Origin: DTYU01 sp040757355 | GTDB taxonomy: Bacteria > Bacillota > Desulfotomaculia > Desulfotomaculales > Ammonificaceae | Assembly (NCBI GenBank): GCA_040757355.1 | Contig: JBFLWY010000013.1 | Coordinates: 1 to 64,000, forward strand | DNA: 64,000 nucleotides | Direction: 5' to 3' | Shown: positions 16,352 through 25,066 of the stretch, piece by piece | How the letters are laid out: each line of letters opens with the position of its first letter | Numbering within the stretch: position 1 is the first letter of the stretch | Made by a program: the position numbers and the translations under genes | Notes under the pieces: generated by a model | What the model saw: the letters and a program-made list of their open reading frames with translations, nothing else | Database searches by the model: none | What the model was told of the DNA's origin: nothing

Positions 16352-16912
16352 ATGAGCAGTGAAAACGTTTACCACAGGTTGTCTCCGGAACCGGTGAAAC
16401 CGGTTTTAAGCGTCTTTACCGGTCAGGATGAACTGTTTCAACAAGTTGAAAAGGCCTTGCAAGAACGGCTTGGAGCAATAGATTTCACCAGTACCCCCTT
16501 GCTTTTCCGTGAGACGCGGTATTATGAGGAAGAAATGGGCACCGGCCTGAAAAGAATATTCTACAGCTTTTCCCGCCTAATTGATCCGTCCGAACTGGTT
16601 TCATTGAAGCTCTGGACCATAGAACTGGAAGCCACGTGGAAAACGCAGGGAAAGCGGAGGGTAAATGTCGACCCGGGATACTTAAGCCTTGCCAAGCTTG
16701 TGCTTGCCACGACTAAGGATAACATCCACCGTATTTACCTAGGAAGGACAATCTATGCCGAGGTTACACTCTTTTTCAAACGCGGGGGTTTTCACCCGTG
16801 GCCCTGGACCTACCCTGACTATGCAAGTGTCGAATACCGGCGGATTTTCGAGCAAATTAGGGGAATTTACAAGAAGCAACTTGCAACTTTGCGGCAGCAG
16901 CGCCAAAAATGA
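16352..16912 (+). CDS. DUF4416 family protein
   Basis: 186 residues from ATG 16352 (an in-frame ATG at 16322 would add ten). The sequence has the DUF4416 hallmarks: PVKPVLSVFTG near the start, FRETRYYEEEMG, LKRIFYSFSRLIDPSEL, RRVNVDPGYLSLAKLVLATTK and FHPWPWTYPDY. The family is widespread in anaerobes and has no established function. It lies 40 nt after spo0M and could be cotranscribed. No signal peptide or membrane helix is visible. The start is uncertain because both candidates have poor ribosome binding sites. Confidence 0.85.
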   Translation: MSSENVYHRLSPEPVKPVLSVFTGQDELFQQVEKALQERLGAIDFTSTPLLFRETRYYEEEMGTGLKRIFYSFSRLIDPSELVSLKLWTIELEATWKTQGKRRVNVDPGYLSLAKLVLATTKDNIHRIYLGRTIYAEVTLFFKRGGFHPWPWTYPDYASVEYRRIFEQIRGIYKKQLATLRQQRQK

Positions 16913-17106
16913 TGTTGTCCAGCTTTTTGTCACCAAATTGGTTATGCTTGGTGATATAATTGAACAATAGAAAAAATAGGTGAAAGCAAACTCGAATTGA
17001 TTTGGTTTCTTCAAGAACTCCAGGACGATTGTCTAAGGAGTCGCCCATACCGCCTACGGCGGCACCGCCATATTTTTCAGATATCTTCCGCGATAAGGTG
17101 CTTATA

Positions 17107-17115
17107 TGCTATACT
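17107..17115 (+). promoter_or_regulatory. Extended -10 promoter candidate for xseB-ispA
   Basis: TGCTATACT matches the extended -10 pattern TGnTATAAT, 48 nt before the xseB start. A clear -35 is lacking. A GC-rich palindromic run (CCGCC/GGCGG words, about 17049-17070) precedes it and could end the previous transcript. Confidence 0.35.
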
Positions 17116-17162
17116 TTCCATGTATGTATACTTATGCTGCATTACGGTGGAGAGTGTCGTAG

Positions 17163-17417
17163 ATGAGTGAAGACAAACCGCTTTCCTTTGAGCAGTGCCT
17201 TGAGCGTTTAGAGGCTGTAGTAAAGGAGATCGAAAGCGGAAACCTCGACCTGGACACTGCTATCTCCCGTTTTACCGAAGGAATGGAATTGGTTAAACAA
17301 TGCCGGATGCTGTTGTCCGGGGCGGAACAGAAGCTTTACCTGCTGCTGGAAAACGAAGGCGAGAAGCCTCTAACTACCAACGTTAGTCTTGACAAGGAGC
17401 CAAATAATGGACTTTAG
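17163..17417 (+). CDS. xseB: Exodeoxyribonuclease VII small subunit
   Basis: 84 residues with the whole XseB signature: LSFEQCLERLEAVVKEIESG then LDLDTAISRFTEGMELVKQC and a second helix ending QKLYLLL. It forms the helical stalk complex with XseA. The ATG at 17163 follows GGTGGAG. Its end overlaps the ispA start by 11 nt, so the two are translationally coupled, as in many bacteria. Confidence 0.95.
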   Translation: MSEDKPLSFEQCLERLEAVVKEIESGNLDLDTAISRFTEGMELVKQCRMLLSGAEQKLYLLLENEGEKPLTTNVSLDKEPNNGL

Positions 17418-18297
17418 AGACGCACTGGCAGAAAAGGCACGGATTATCGACCAGGCACTTGACGGTTTTCTCCCACCTGAAATGGCTCCACCCGGGGTCA
17501 TCCACCAGGCGATTCGTTACAGCGTTCTCTCCGGGGGGAAACGGTTACGACCGGCGCTGGTTCTGGGGGCCGCGGAATCTGTGGGCGGCAAAGCGGAAAA
17601 CGTACTGACAGCGGCCTGCGGCATCGAACTCATCCACTGTTACTCCCTGATTCATGACGACCTTCCGGCAATGGATAATGACGACCTCCGGCGCGGCAGA
17701 CCTACGAACCACAAGGTCTTCGGTGAAGCTATTGCTATTCTTGCCGGCGATGCGCTCCTCACGCTGGGGTTTGAACTGCTGGCAAGGGCGGGAATGAGCG
17801 ACGCGGTTTCCCCGACGGACGGCTTGCGGGTGATCGCTGAGGTTGCTGCGGCTGCGGGAACAGAGGGAATGGTCGGCGGCCAGGTTGTGGACATCACATG
17901 TCAGGAAACAGGCGGAAGTCCTGAACTGGTGGTACAGATCCATGAAAAGAAAACCGCGGCGCTTTTTGTGGCGTCAGTCAGGACGGGGGCCATCCTTTCG
18001 GGAGCGTCCCAGGAACAAATCGCTGCGCTGACGCGTTACGGAGAGAAGCTCGGCCTTGCTTTCCAAGTCACCGACGATATATTGGACGTGGTCGGAGACC
18101 CCGCCAAGACGGGTAAATCAACCGGCAGTGACGCAAAGAGACGGAAGCTTACCTACCCGGGCGTTTTCGGACTGTCTGCGGCACGGGAACACGCCGGGAA
18201 ATTGGTGGAGGATGCGGTGGCCTCGCTGGAGGGTTTTGATGCATCGGCCGATTTCTTGCGCAGCGCCGCGCAATTCGTTCTAACTCGCCAGTTTTAA
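17407..18297 (+). CDS. ispA: Polyprenyl (geranyl/farnesyl) diphosphate synthase
   Basis: 296 residues, trans-prenyltransferase family. It condenses IPP with allylic diphosphates to farnesyl diphosphate. The first aspartate-rich motif is at 84-93 (DDLPAMDNDD) and the second at 223-227 (DDILD); GGKRLRPALV near 44 binds IPP. The ATG at 17407 has AAGGAG at 17394-17399; an upstream TTG is less likely. The end is slightly early compared with some homologues but the conserved regions are complete. Together with dxs, which follows the OLE RNA and oapA, it makes this an isoprenoid locus. Confidence 0.94.
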   Translation: MDFRDALAEKARIIDQALDGFLPPEMAPPGVIHQAIRYSVLSGGKRLRPALVLGAAESVGGKAENVLTAACGIELIHCYSLIHDDLPAMDNDDLRRGRPTNHKVFGEAIAILAGDALLTLGFELLARAGMSDAVSPTDGLRVIAEVAAAAGTEGMVGGQVVDITCQETGGSPELVVQIHEKKTAALFVASVRTGAILSGASQEQIAALTRYGEKLGLAFQVTDDILDVVGDPAKTGKSTGSDAKRRKLTYPGVFGLSAAREHAGKLVEDAVASLEGFDASADFLRSAAQFVLTRQF

Positions 18298-18361
18298 AGA
18301 CTAATTTTCAGCTAGCATGGCTTAGCGGTTTCGGTGAGGTTACCGTGCACCGATGCGGTGT

Positions 18362-18390
18362 TTGTTAGTCAGCTTTTAATGTGCTATTAT
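18362..18390 (+). promoter_or_regulatory. Candidate sigma-A promoter for OLE RNA
   Basis: TTGTTA (18362-18367), a 17-nt spacer and TATTAT (18385-18390). Transcription would begin near 18397, about 45 nt before the closing helix of the RNA. It sits in the gap after ispA, just past a small CACCG/CGGTG hairpin (about 18348-18360) that could end the ispA transcript. Confidence 0.5.
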
Positions 18391-18442
18391 TATTTTGGTT
18401 CAATCCACAGATAAATGTGTTAGATTCTTTGATGTTTGAAAA

Positions 18443-19048
18443 CTGTAGATGAGTAAGTGACGCAGTATCCTAGTCAGAACCTTTCTTCCGAAGGCGGGCC
18501 TAAAAATCCGTCACGGGCACATCGATGAAGTTCCTGGTGCTGGCTGCCGGCGCCCAGCCGGGGGCTGGTACTGGGAGTTAAGGCGGGAGGGCGAGCCGCA
18601 AAGGCATGCGGGCGTTGACCCTGTCGCCGCGGAGACCCAAGTGCGTGGGGAATTTGCCTATGGCTTGGGGTTGGAACCTGTACGTGGTGGAAAGCTGCGT
18701 GCAGTGTAGCCTGCCTTGAGTGGTCAGGGTGGATGAGGTTAAATGCGCGGGGCTCTGGTTACGGGCCCGTTCCAAAGGCCCGCAATCTGAAACCCTGACT
18801 GCAAAAGAGGCTAGGGAGAGAAGGGATCTGCCGGGGAAAACCCCTAGGCTGTTCGGGGCTACCGTGGCACTGCAGGGATTAAAGTGTAAGCTTAGTGGCA
18901 ATCCAGCCCCGGAAGCGGTGACGCGCCGGGGATGCCCTTAAAGGGAAACCGCTGGCACGGCGACGGCCGGTGGGCGTCCGGGAAAACCTGCTGGACCTTA
19001 AGCTACAGCGTTTACTTGCGGTGCTGTCACTTACTCATTTACGTACAG
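18443..19048 (+). ncRNA. ole: OLE RNA (ornate, large, extremophilic)
   Basis: A GC-rich, stop-riddled 606-nt block between ispA and oapA. Its ends pair: 18445-18461 (GTAGATGAGTAAGTGAC) with 19026-19042 (GTCACTTACTCATTTAC), 17 bp with one G-U, forming the terminal P1 helix. Length, the dense internal short helices, and position between ispA and dxs directly before the gene for its protein partner are exactly those of known OLE RNAs. OLE is a large membrane-associated ribonucleoprotein that binds OapA and is linked to tolerance of cold, alcohols, high magnesium and other stresses in alkaliphilic Bacilli. Its molecular activity is unresolved. End positions are set by the helix and may be off by several bases. 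Confidence 0.95.
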
Positions 19049-19161
19049 ACACGGTTGGAGGCTGGAGGCATTATGACTTAAGAGTTCGCCTTTACGTTCT
19101 GATAAACTCTCCACGACGGATCTACCTCTTACTTTCCAGTCTAAAACGGAGTGAAAAGTCT

Positions 19162-19806
19162 TTGGCAAACAACCGCCCCCGTCATTCTTACCTGCGGTAT
19201 GTTCTTTTGGTGCTTACGGGTTCCTTCGCTGTAACACTGTCATTTGCGTTCGTTTCGGAGTCGTTTGTGCGGCAATTGAATGCGGCATGGCTGGCGGTCG
19301 GATTTTTAGTGTTTATTATCGCGTTAAACGTTATTTTCGATACCTTAGGAACAGCGGCAACAGCGGCTTCAGAAGCGCCGCTTAATGCGATGGCGGCGCG
19401 CAAAATCGTTGGTGCGCAGGAAGCACTGGTGCTGGTAAAAAACGCGGACAAAGTCGCGAACTTTACGAATGATGTGATCGGAGATATAGCAGGCACGATC
19501 GCCGGTGCGCTCGGAATTTCTTTAATGGCACAAGTTGTTTTATGGGGTTCTGGGGTAAAGGGGTTGTGGTTAAACATCCTGGTGACAGCGGTGATCGCTT
19601 CCGTTACCGTGACCGGTAAGGCCATTGGTAAACGCGTGGCGGTAACACGACCGAACCAGGTTGTTCTTTTGGCGGGGCGTCTGATTGCAGGTTTTAGCCG
19701 GGTAATAAAACCGTTTAACATTAAAAACGGCAAGTACCGAAAGAAAAACGGAAAGAATTTTAACAAAAAGAAGGTGCGCAGGGTTGGACGTTCTGGATTA
19801 CGTTAA
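19162..19806 (+). CDS. oapA: OLE-associated membrane protein OapA
   Basis: 214 residues from TTG 19162, which has GGAGTGA at 19148-19154 with 7-nt spacing. A longer in-frame reading from 18970 would begin inside the OLE RNA and is rejected. Several membrane segments are visible: about residues 13-33, 40-62 and 115-160. The C-terminus is extremely basic (YRKKNGKNFNKKKVRRVGR), fitting an RNA-binding role, and the core resembles the DUF21-like OapA family. OapA binds OLE RNA and brings it to the membrane. The gene overlaps dxs by 23 nt. Confidence 0.9.
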   Translation: MANNRPRHSYLRYVLLVLTGSFAVTLSFAFVSESFVRQLNAAWLAVGFLVFIIALNVIFDTLGTAATAASEAPLNAMAARKIVGAQEALVLVKNADKVANFTNDVIGDIAGTIAGALGISLMAQVVLWGSGVKGLWLNILVTAVIASVTVTGKAIGKRVAVTRPNQVVLLAGRLIAGFSRVIKPFNIKNGKYRKKNGKNFNKKKVRRVGRSGLR

Positions 19807-21673
19807 AACGCCGGAAGATTTACGCAGGCTGGACTTCAAGCAACTTGAAAAGCTTGCGGGAGAAATCAGAGCTCTGATTGTATCGACAGTGGCCAAAACA
19901 GGCGGTCATCTTGCTCCCAACCTCGGTGTTGTGGAACTCACGATTGCGCTCCACCGCGTCTTCGATACCCCCCATGATAAGATTATCTGGGACGTGGGAC
20001 ACCAGTGTTACGTCCATAAGATCCTGACCGGCCGACGGGAGCGTTTCGGTACCCTTCGCCAGTTCGGAGGCCTGAGCGGCTTTCCGTCGCGCGATGAAAG
20101 CATCTATGATGTTTTCAGCACCGGCCACGCAAGTACCTCCCTTTCTGCAGCTCTCGGCATAGCGAAAGCGCGCGACCTCAACCAAGACAAGTACGCCGTA
20201 GTGGCGGTTATCGGCGACGGAGCCCTGACGGGGGGAATGGCACTGGAGGCCTTAAACCATGCGGGCCACATTAAGGCCAACCTCATCGTAATTCTTAATG
20301 ACAACGAGATGTCAATCGATAAAAACGTGGGTGCTCTTTCCGGATACTTAACGCGGTTGCGAACAGACCCGATGTATTATCGTTCCCGTGAAGAGTTCGA
20401 GGCGTTGATTCAAAAAATACCGGCTGTCGGTATGAAAATGTTGCGTATTTTGGAACGTCTGAAGGATAGCGTTAAGTACCTGGTGGTTCCGGGGATGTTT
20501 TTTGAAGAGCTTGGATATACCTATTTAGGTCCGGTGAACGGTCACAGCATACCGGCTCTGGTGAACACGCTGCAGAAAGCCAGAAAGCTGAAGGGGCCTG
20601 TTTTGGTACACGTGGTTACCCGCAAAGGTAAGGGATACCCGCCGGCAGAAAAAGACCCCGACCTTTTTCACGGCGTCGGCCCCTTCGACGTGGAAACCGG
20701 GAAAGTAAATACTTCTGAACGGGTATCCTACACAGAGGTTTTCGGCAATACGCTCCTTAGATTAGCAGAAGAGGATCCGCGAATCATCGCCATTACAGCG
20801 GCAATGCCTACAGGTACAGGGGTGAAGCATTTCGCCAGGCGTTTCCCGCACCGTTTCTTTGACGTCGGGATAGCGGAACAACATGCTGTAACGCTTGCCG
20901 CCGGACTGGCATCTGCAGGCTGGCGGCCCGTAGTGGCTATTTATTCGACTTTTCTCCAGCGTGCGTATGATCAAATTATCCATGACGTTTGTCTGCAGAG
21001 GCTGCCCGTCGTGTTCGCACTGGACAGGGGGGGTATAGTGGGGGAAGACGGGGTTACTCACCAGGGTATTTTTGACATCGCATACCTCCGTTCCATTCCA
21101 AACATGGCCGTTATGGCACCGATGGACGAAAACGAACTGCGGCATATGCTTAAAACGGCGCTCTCATATGTCGGTCCCTGTGCAATCAGGTACCCGCGCG
21201 GCAGCGGCACCGGCTGTGTAATGGACAAAGACCCGCGACCCATTCCCTTTGGTCAGGGTCTCATAATGCGGGATGGTCAGGACGTGAGTATTTTTGCGGT
21301 CGGCAATACTGTCTCCGCTGCCTTAGAGGCAGCTGAAAAACTTGCCGCTGCAGGAGTTGAGGCGGCAGTAATAAACGTAAGGTTTGTAAAGCCGATGGAC
21401 GAAGCGTTGCTGCTGCGGTTTGCCCGCCAGACCAAGCGCGTGGTGACCATAGAGGAAGGAATCCTGGCAGGCGGGTTCGGGAGCGCTGTGGCTGAACTCC
21501 TTATGGACCACGGTATGAACGTGGAACTCGTACGCTTGGGAATTAACGATACTTTCGTGGAACACGGTACACCTGCAATGTTGAGAGAGAAATACGGGCT
21601 TACCGCCGAAGGGATAGTAAAGGCCGTTGGTCAGTCAAGACGCCGGCTGAGGGTGGCTCCCAGGAAAAAGTAA
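19784..21673 (+). CDS. dxs: 1-deoxy-D-xylulose-5-phosphate synthase
   Basis: 629 residues. It makes DXP from pyruvate and glyceraldehyde-3-phosphate, first step of the MEP isoprenoid pathway. The thiamine diphosphate motif GDGALTGGMALEALNHAG begins at residue 144; the transketolase pyrimidine domain has FDVGIAEQHAVTLAAGLA near 363 and DRGGIVGEDGVTHQG near 412; the C-terminal domain is intact. The TTG start at 19784 lies within oapA, with AAGGTG upstream. tlyA begins on the last base of its stop codon. Confidence 0.96.
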   Translation: MDVLDYVKTPEDLRRLDFKQLEKLAGEIRALIVSTVAKTGGHLAPNLGVVELTIALHRVFDTPHDKIIWDVGHQCYVHKILTGRRERFGTLRQFGGLSGFPSRDESIYDVFSTGHASTSLSAALGIAKARDLNQDKYAVVAVIGDGALTGGMALEALNHAGHIKANLIVILNDNEMSIDKNVGALSGYLTRLRTDPMYYRSREEFEALIQKIPAVGMKMLRILERLKDSVKYLVVPGMFFEELGYTYLGPVNGHSIPALVNTLQKARKLKGPVLVHVVTRKGKGYPPAEKDPDLFHGVGPFDVETGKVNTSERVSYTEVFGNTLLRLAEEDPRIIAITAAMPTGTGVKHFARRFPHRFFDVGIAEQHAVTLAAGLASAGWRPVVAIYSTFLQRAYDQIIHDVCLQRLPVVFALDRGGIVGEDGVTHQGIFDIAYLRSIPNMAVMAPMDENELRHMLKTALSYVGPCAIRYPRGSGTGCVMDKDPRPIPFGQGLIMRDGQDVSIFAVGNTVSAALEAAEKLAAAGVEAAVINVRFVKPMDEALLLRFARQTKRVVTIEEGILAGGFGSAVAELLMDHGMNVELVRLGINDTFVEHGTPAMLREKYGLTAEGIVKAVGQSRRRLRVAPRKK

Positions 21674-22488
21674 TGAAGCCGCAACGAAACCGGTTGGATT
21701 TGGCATTGGTGCGGCAAGGCTGCTTTTCCAGCCGCGAGCAGGCGCGCGAAGCGATAGTTGCAGGTCGAGTCTTCGTTAACGGCCTGCCGGCAATAAAACC
21801 CAGCCGATTTGTTTCCCCCGATGATATCATTGATGTGCGCGGCGATGTCCTTCCATACGTATCACGCGGTGGTCTTAAACTGATTCACGCATTAAAGGTA
21901 TTCGGCATCAGCCTCGCAGGGTTGACCGTACTCGATGTCGGCGCTTCAACCGGGGGTTTTACTGATTGCGCCCTTCAAGAGGGAGCCTGCCGCGTTTTTG
22001 CCATTGACGTAGGATACGGCCAGCTTGCATGGAAACTCAGAAATGACCCGCGCGTTACGGTATTAGAAAGGACCAACATCCGCTACCTTACCCCGGAAGC
22101 ACTTGGTGAAAAAGCCGACTTTGCCGTCATTGACGTAAGTTTTATTTCCCTCGAAAAGGTGTTGCCGCCGGTTGGTTATCTTTTGAAAAAAGACGCGGCA
22201 GGACTTGCTTTGATCAAGCCGCAGTTCGAAGCAGGACCTGAAAACGTAGGCAAGAAAGGTGTCGTACGGCACCCCGCGACTCACGCAGCAGTCTGCGCCA
22301 AAATCGTTAGGTTCATCACCGCTATGAATTGGGAAGTCCGCGGGTTGACTCACTCGCCGGTACGCGGTCCAGAGGGTAATATTGAGTTTTTCGTATACTT
22401 CAGTAAAGTACCTGGTAAACCCTGGCGCGGAAATATAGAAGAGATTATTGCTCTGGCGCATGAGCTGTTTGGGAATGCAAAGCGTTAA
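21673..22488 (+). CDS. tlyA: TlyA family rRNA (cytidine-2'-O)-methyltransferase
   Basis: 271 residues. An N-terminal S4 RNA-binding domain (about 6-65, with SSREQAREAIVAGRVFVNG) is followed by an FtsJ-like methyltransferase domain; the SAM motif VLDVGASTGGFTDCAL begins near residue 83, with KPQFEAGPENVGKKGVV near 180. TlyA proteins 2'-O-methylate 16S and sometimes 23S rRNA; older annotation calls them hemolysin A. The ATG overlaps the dxs stop by one base (TAATG). Confidence 0.93.
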   Translation: MKPQRNRLDLALVRQGCFSSREQAREAIVAGRVFVNGLPAIKPSRFVSPDDIIDVRGDVLPYVSRGGLKLIHALKVFGISLAGLTVLDVGASTGGFTDCALQEGACRVFAIDVGYGQLAWKLRNDPRVTVLERTNIRYLTPEALGEKADFAVIDVSFISLEKVLPPVGYLLKKDAAGLALIKPQFEAGPENVGKKGVVRHPATHAAVCAKIVRFITAMNWEVRGLTHSPVRGPEGNIEFFVYFSKVPGKPWRGNIEEIIALAHELFGNAKR

Positions 22489-22612
22489 AGAACAGTTTCT
22501 GAAGACTGTTTTTTCGGTAGTCTATGACCAAGTGCAAGACGGAGAAGCAGGAAAAAGGACCGCGAAGGACGAAGAAATGAAATCGTAATATAGAAGGAAG
22601 GTGACCAATAAA

Positions 22613-23215
22613 TTGGAACAGGACCAGGCAGCCGGGAAAGTAAGGTTCTTTACCGGTGTGATCTGCGGATTCGTCATCGCCGCTCTGTTAGCCGCACTGC
22701 TCTCCTGGTATACTTACAAGGGAAAGGCGGTGGCAAAGGTCAACGGGACGTCTATCCGGTATTACGAATTCCACGAAGATTTGGAGAAGTTCTACGGTTC
22801 CGAAGTAATTGAGTATCTGATCCAAAAAACGATCGTCAGGCAGGAAGCCGAAAAGCGAAAGATTGTAGCTGATAAAAAGGAGATCGACAAGAGGTTTAAC
22901 GACATAAAGTCTAAATACCCGTCTGAAGAAGAGTTTCAGAGTTTCCTAAAACAGGAGCGCCTAACGGCCGAAGATATACGGGAACAGATTATCGTACAGC
23001 TCCTGGCGGAAAAACTGGTGGGAAAAATGGATTATCAAGAAAAGGACTTGCTTGAGTACTACGAGCAGTTCCGGTATTCCCGTTACAATGACCAACCGTA
23101 TGAAAAGGTTGAGAATCAAGTAAAAAAGGACTATGAGTCTTTATTGCGAGCGCGCTTGGTTCCTCAGACCATTCAGAACCTGTTGGAGAAAGCTAAAGTA
23201 TCGTATTATTGGTAA
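22613..23215 (+). CDS. Membrane-anchored SurA N-terminal-like (parvulin/trigger-factor type) chaperone domain protein
   Basis: 200 residues from TTG 22613, which sits 9 nt after GGAAGGTG; a GTG at 22601 is an alternative but lacks spacing. One membrane helix (about residues 12-36) anchors a long helical domain beginning VAKVNGTSIRYYEFHEDLE, the pattern of SurA/PrsA N-terminal chaperone domains. No PpiC isomerase domain is present. Most of the protein should lie outside the membrane. It follows tlyA by about 120 nt on the same strand. Foldase-like function is inference; what it acts on is unknown. Confidence 0.7.
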   Translation: MEQDQAAGKVRFFTGVICGFVIAALLAALLSWYTYKGKAVAKVNGTSIRYYEFHEDLEKFYGSEVIEYLIQKTIVRQEAEKRKIVADKKEIDKRFNDIKSKYPSEEEFQSFLKQERLTAEDIREQIIVQLLAEKLVGKMDYQEKDLLEYYEQFRYSRYNDQPYEKVENQVKKDYESLLRARLVPQTIQNLLEKAKVSYYW

Positions 23216-23708
23216 CCGTTGACTATAGCTCAAAATTACGGCTCAAAAAGGGTAACCGCTGGTCGTCAGGTTTATTTAGCGAACAGAGGTTTCCGGCATT
23301 TATCGGTCTGTGCCTGAGAGGCAATGACGGAGAATCACCCCCGTGCGTAGCATAGTCACGTGCTGTAAACAAAGGCCTCATCTGTTTAAACTGTATTTTA
23401 ACTTTCGCACTGAATTTGCAGCTTGGTGGACAAGTTCTGACAAAGCCGCTGGCGTTGTCCCCAGGGAGCCCAGCACTCAGAGGTTTGTTGGCGAATGGTC
23501 GGTGAAACTAACCGGGCGAGTAAGATATGCTTCCCACTTCCCATACGTAGTTCGCTCAGGAACCCTGCGCCGATGTCGCGTCGGACGCACTTCCCAATGA
23601 TCCGGGAGACAACGAACAGCACGGCTGTTCAACCACACTGCGAAAGCTGATAGTCTATTGTAACAAGTGACTCTAATCCAAGTAATCTTGGGATTTGGTG
23701 AAGTCAAT
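23216..23708. other. Intergenic region before nadK with repeat fragments
   Basis: 493 nt with no supportable gene. It holds an isolated family 1 box (CCCAGCACTCAG, 23469-23480) and a hairpin repeat (23602-23649) also found inverted upstream of prkC. The words GGTAACCG recur at about 23211 and 23250. Confidence 0.5.
23602..23649 (-). repeat. Hairpin repeat family 3, copy a
   Basis: The reverse complement of this stretch matches 52066-52115 over more than 35 bases; its centre, GAACAGC..GCTGTTC, is itself an inverted repeat able to form a hairpin. It lies 60 nt upstream of nadK, in opposite orientation to the copy upstream of prkC. Confidence 0.75.
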
Positions 23709-24581
23709 ATGGCTCTAAAAACAGTCGGACTGATATTAAAACCTGCCCAAAGTTCAGCAGCCGTGACCGAAGCGATTCTGCAATACCTTGACAAAAAGGG
23801 CATAGACGTTCTGCTGTTAGAAGAGCACGCGCCGCTTTTGGGAAGAAACGGTATAAACCGGGAAAAGATGAGTCGATACGCCGATTGTCTTTTTTCACTC
23901 GGCGGCGACGGCACGCTCCTTTCCACCGTTCCAATGGCAGCCCCTAACGGGCTGCCCGTCCTCGGCATAAACTTAGGCAGGCTTGGTTTTTTAACGGAGC
24001 TTGGCCCGGAAGAACTTTTTCCTGGAATTGAAGAAATCCTAGCAGGGCGCTACCGTATCGAGGAACGGCTTCTCTTGCACGGCAGGGTTGAGCGATCAGG
24101 CACCACCGTCAAAGAGGTGATTGGCCTTAACGACTGCGTTATCGGGAGGGGAGCGCTCAGCCGTCCCTGCAGGCTCGAGGTCCGTGTTGATGGATACTGC
24201 GCAATGAAGTTCAACGGCGACGGGATAATCATATCAACGCCGACCGGTTCAACCGCCTATTCTTTTTCTGCAGGGGGGCCGGTCGTTGAACCGACGGTTG
24301 AGGCTACAATTTTAACCCCTATCTGTCCCCACTCCTTCATGGTCCGGCCGATGGTCGTAAACGCTAATGCAAAGGTCCAGGTCTTGCTGGAAACCAGCAT
24401 GGCCGGCTTCAGCTTAACCGCAGACGGCCGGGAAAGCATACCGCTCCTTGCCGGTGATAGGGTTATTATTGTTCGGTATCCGCATCCCTATAAACTAATA
24501 AGGGTATCCGCCCGGAGCTTTTACTGCATCTTAAGAAAGAAGCTTAGACTGGATGGTTTAGAAGAATGTAGCGAGATCTAA
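23709..24581 (+). CDS. nadK: NAD kinase
   Basis: 290 residues. It phosphorylates NAD to NADP. The GGDGT motif lies near residue 64 (SLGGDGTLLS), the NE/D motif in VIGLNDCVIGRGAL near 139, and the NAD-binding STPTGSTAYSFSAGGP near 177. The ATG at 23709 begins MALKTVGLILKPAQ; an in-frame upstream start would add 14 unconserved residues. The ribosome binding site is weak (GGTGAAG). It is followed by argR and recN in the usual Firmicute order. Confidence 0.95.
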   Translation: MALKTVGLILKPAQSSAAVTEAILQYLDKKGIDVLLLEEHAPLLGRNGINREKMSRYADCLFSLGGDGTLLSTVPMAAPNGLPVLGINLGRLGFLTELGPEELFPGIEEILAGRYRIEERLLLHGRVERSGTTVKEVIGLNDCVIGRGALSRPCRLEVRVDGYCAMKFNGDGIIISTPTGSTAYSFSAGGPVVEPTVEATILTPICPHSFMVRPMVVNANAKVQVLLETSMAGFSLTADGRESIPLLAGDRVIIVRYPHPYKLIRVSARSFYCILRKKLRLDGLEECSEI

Positions 24582-24596
24582 AGGAGCACAGTAAGA

Positions 24597-25064
24597 ATGA
24601 AGATTTCAAGGCATAATAAGATCCTTCAGATAGTTAAGGAGCGTCCGATAACGAGCCAGCGACAGTTAGTAGAAGTATTGTCGGAGGCCGGTTTCCACGT
24701 AACCCAGGCGACTGTCTCCCGGGACGTGCGGGAACTGGGGCTGGTAAAAGTACCCGCTGAAACAGGCATTCGTTACATTACTCCCGAGTCAAGGGTAAAA
24801 AAACCCCGTGAAGAAGAGCGGTTACGCCGAATGGTTCGTGACGCGGTAATTGACCTTGATACCAGCGAAAACCTTGTTGTAGTCAAGACATTTCCAGGCG
24901 CGGCACAGGGGGTCGCCTCCGCCGTCGATCAAGCCGATTGGCCCGGCGTAATCGGTACCGTCGCTGGGGACGACACCTTTTTGATTATCGTTAAGTCGCG
25001 CGGTCAGGCCGCCGAGGTCCGTCAGCGCCTTAAAGCTCTCTTTACCGGCCAAAGTACTGAGTAA
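24597..25064 (+). CDS. argR: Arginine repressor ArgR/AhrC
   Basis: 155 residues. A winged-helix DNA-binding domain (about 1-70, with ITSQRQLVEVLSEAGFHVTQ and TVSRDVRELGLVK) precedes the arginine-binding hexamerisation domain with FPGAAQGVASAVDQ and GTVAGDDTFLI. It regulates arginine metabolism. It lies 15 nt after nadK and 2 nt before recN, an operon conserved in Gram-positives although no arginine genes are near. Confidence 0.95.
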   Translation: MKISRHNKILQIVKERPITSQRQLVEVLSEAGFHVTQATVSRDVRELGLVKVPAETGIRYITPESRVKKPREEERLRRMVRDAVIDLDTSENLVVVKTFPGAAQGVASAVDQADWPGVIGTVAGDDTFLIIVKSRGQAAEVRQRLKALFTGQSTE

Positions 25065-25066
25065 AC

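Noticed and set aside
18720..18941. Small protein gene inside the OLE RNA region
   Set aside because: The frame has no ribosome binding site, a composition dictated by the structured RNA, and lies wholly within the OLE helix-rich region.
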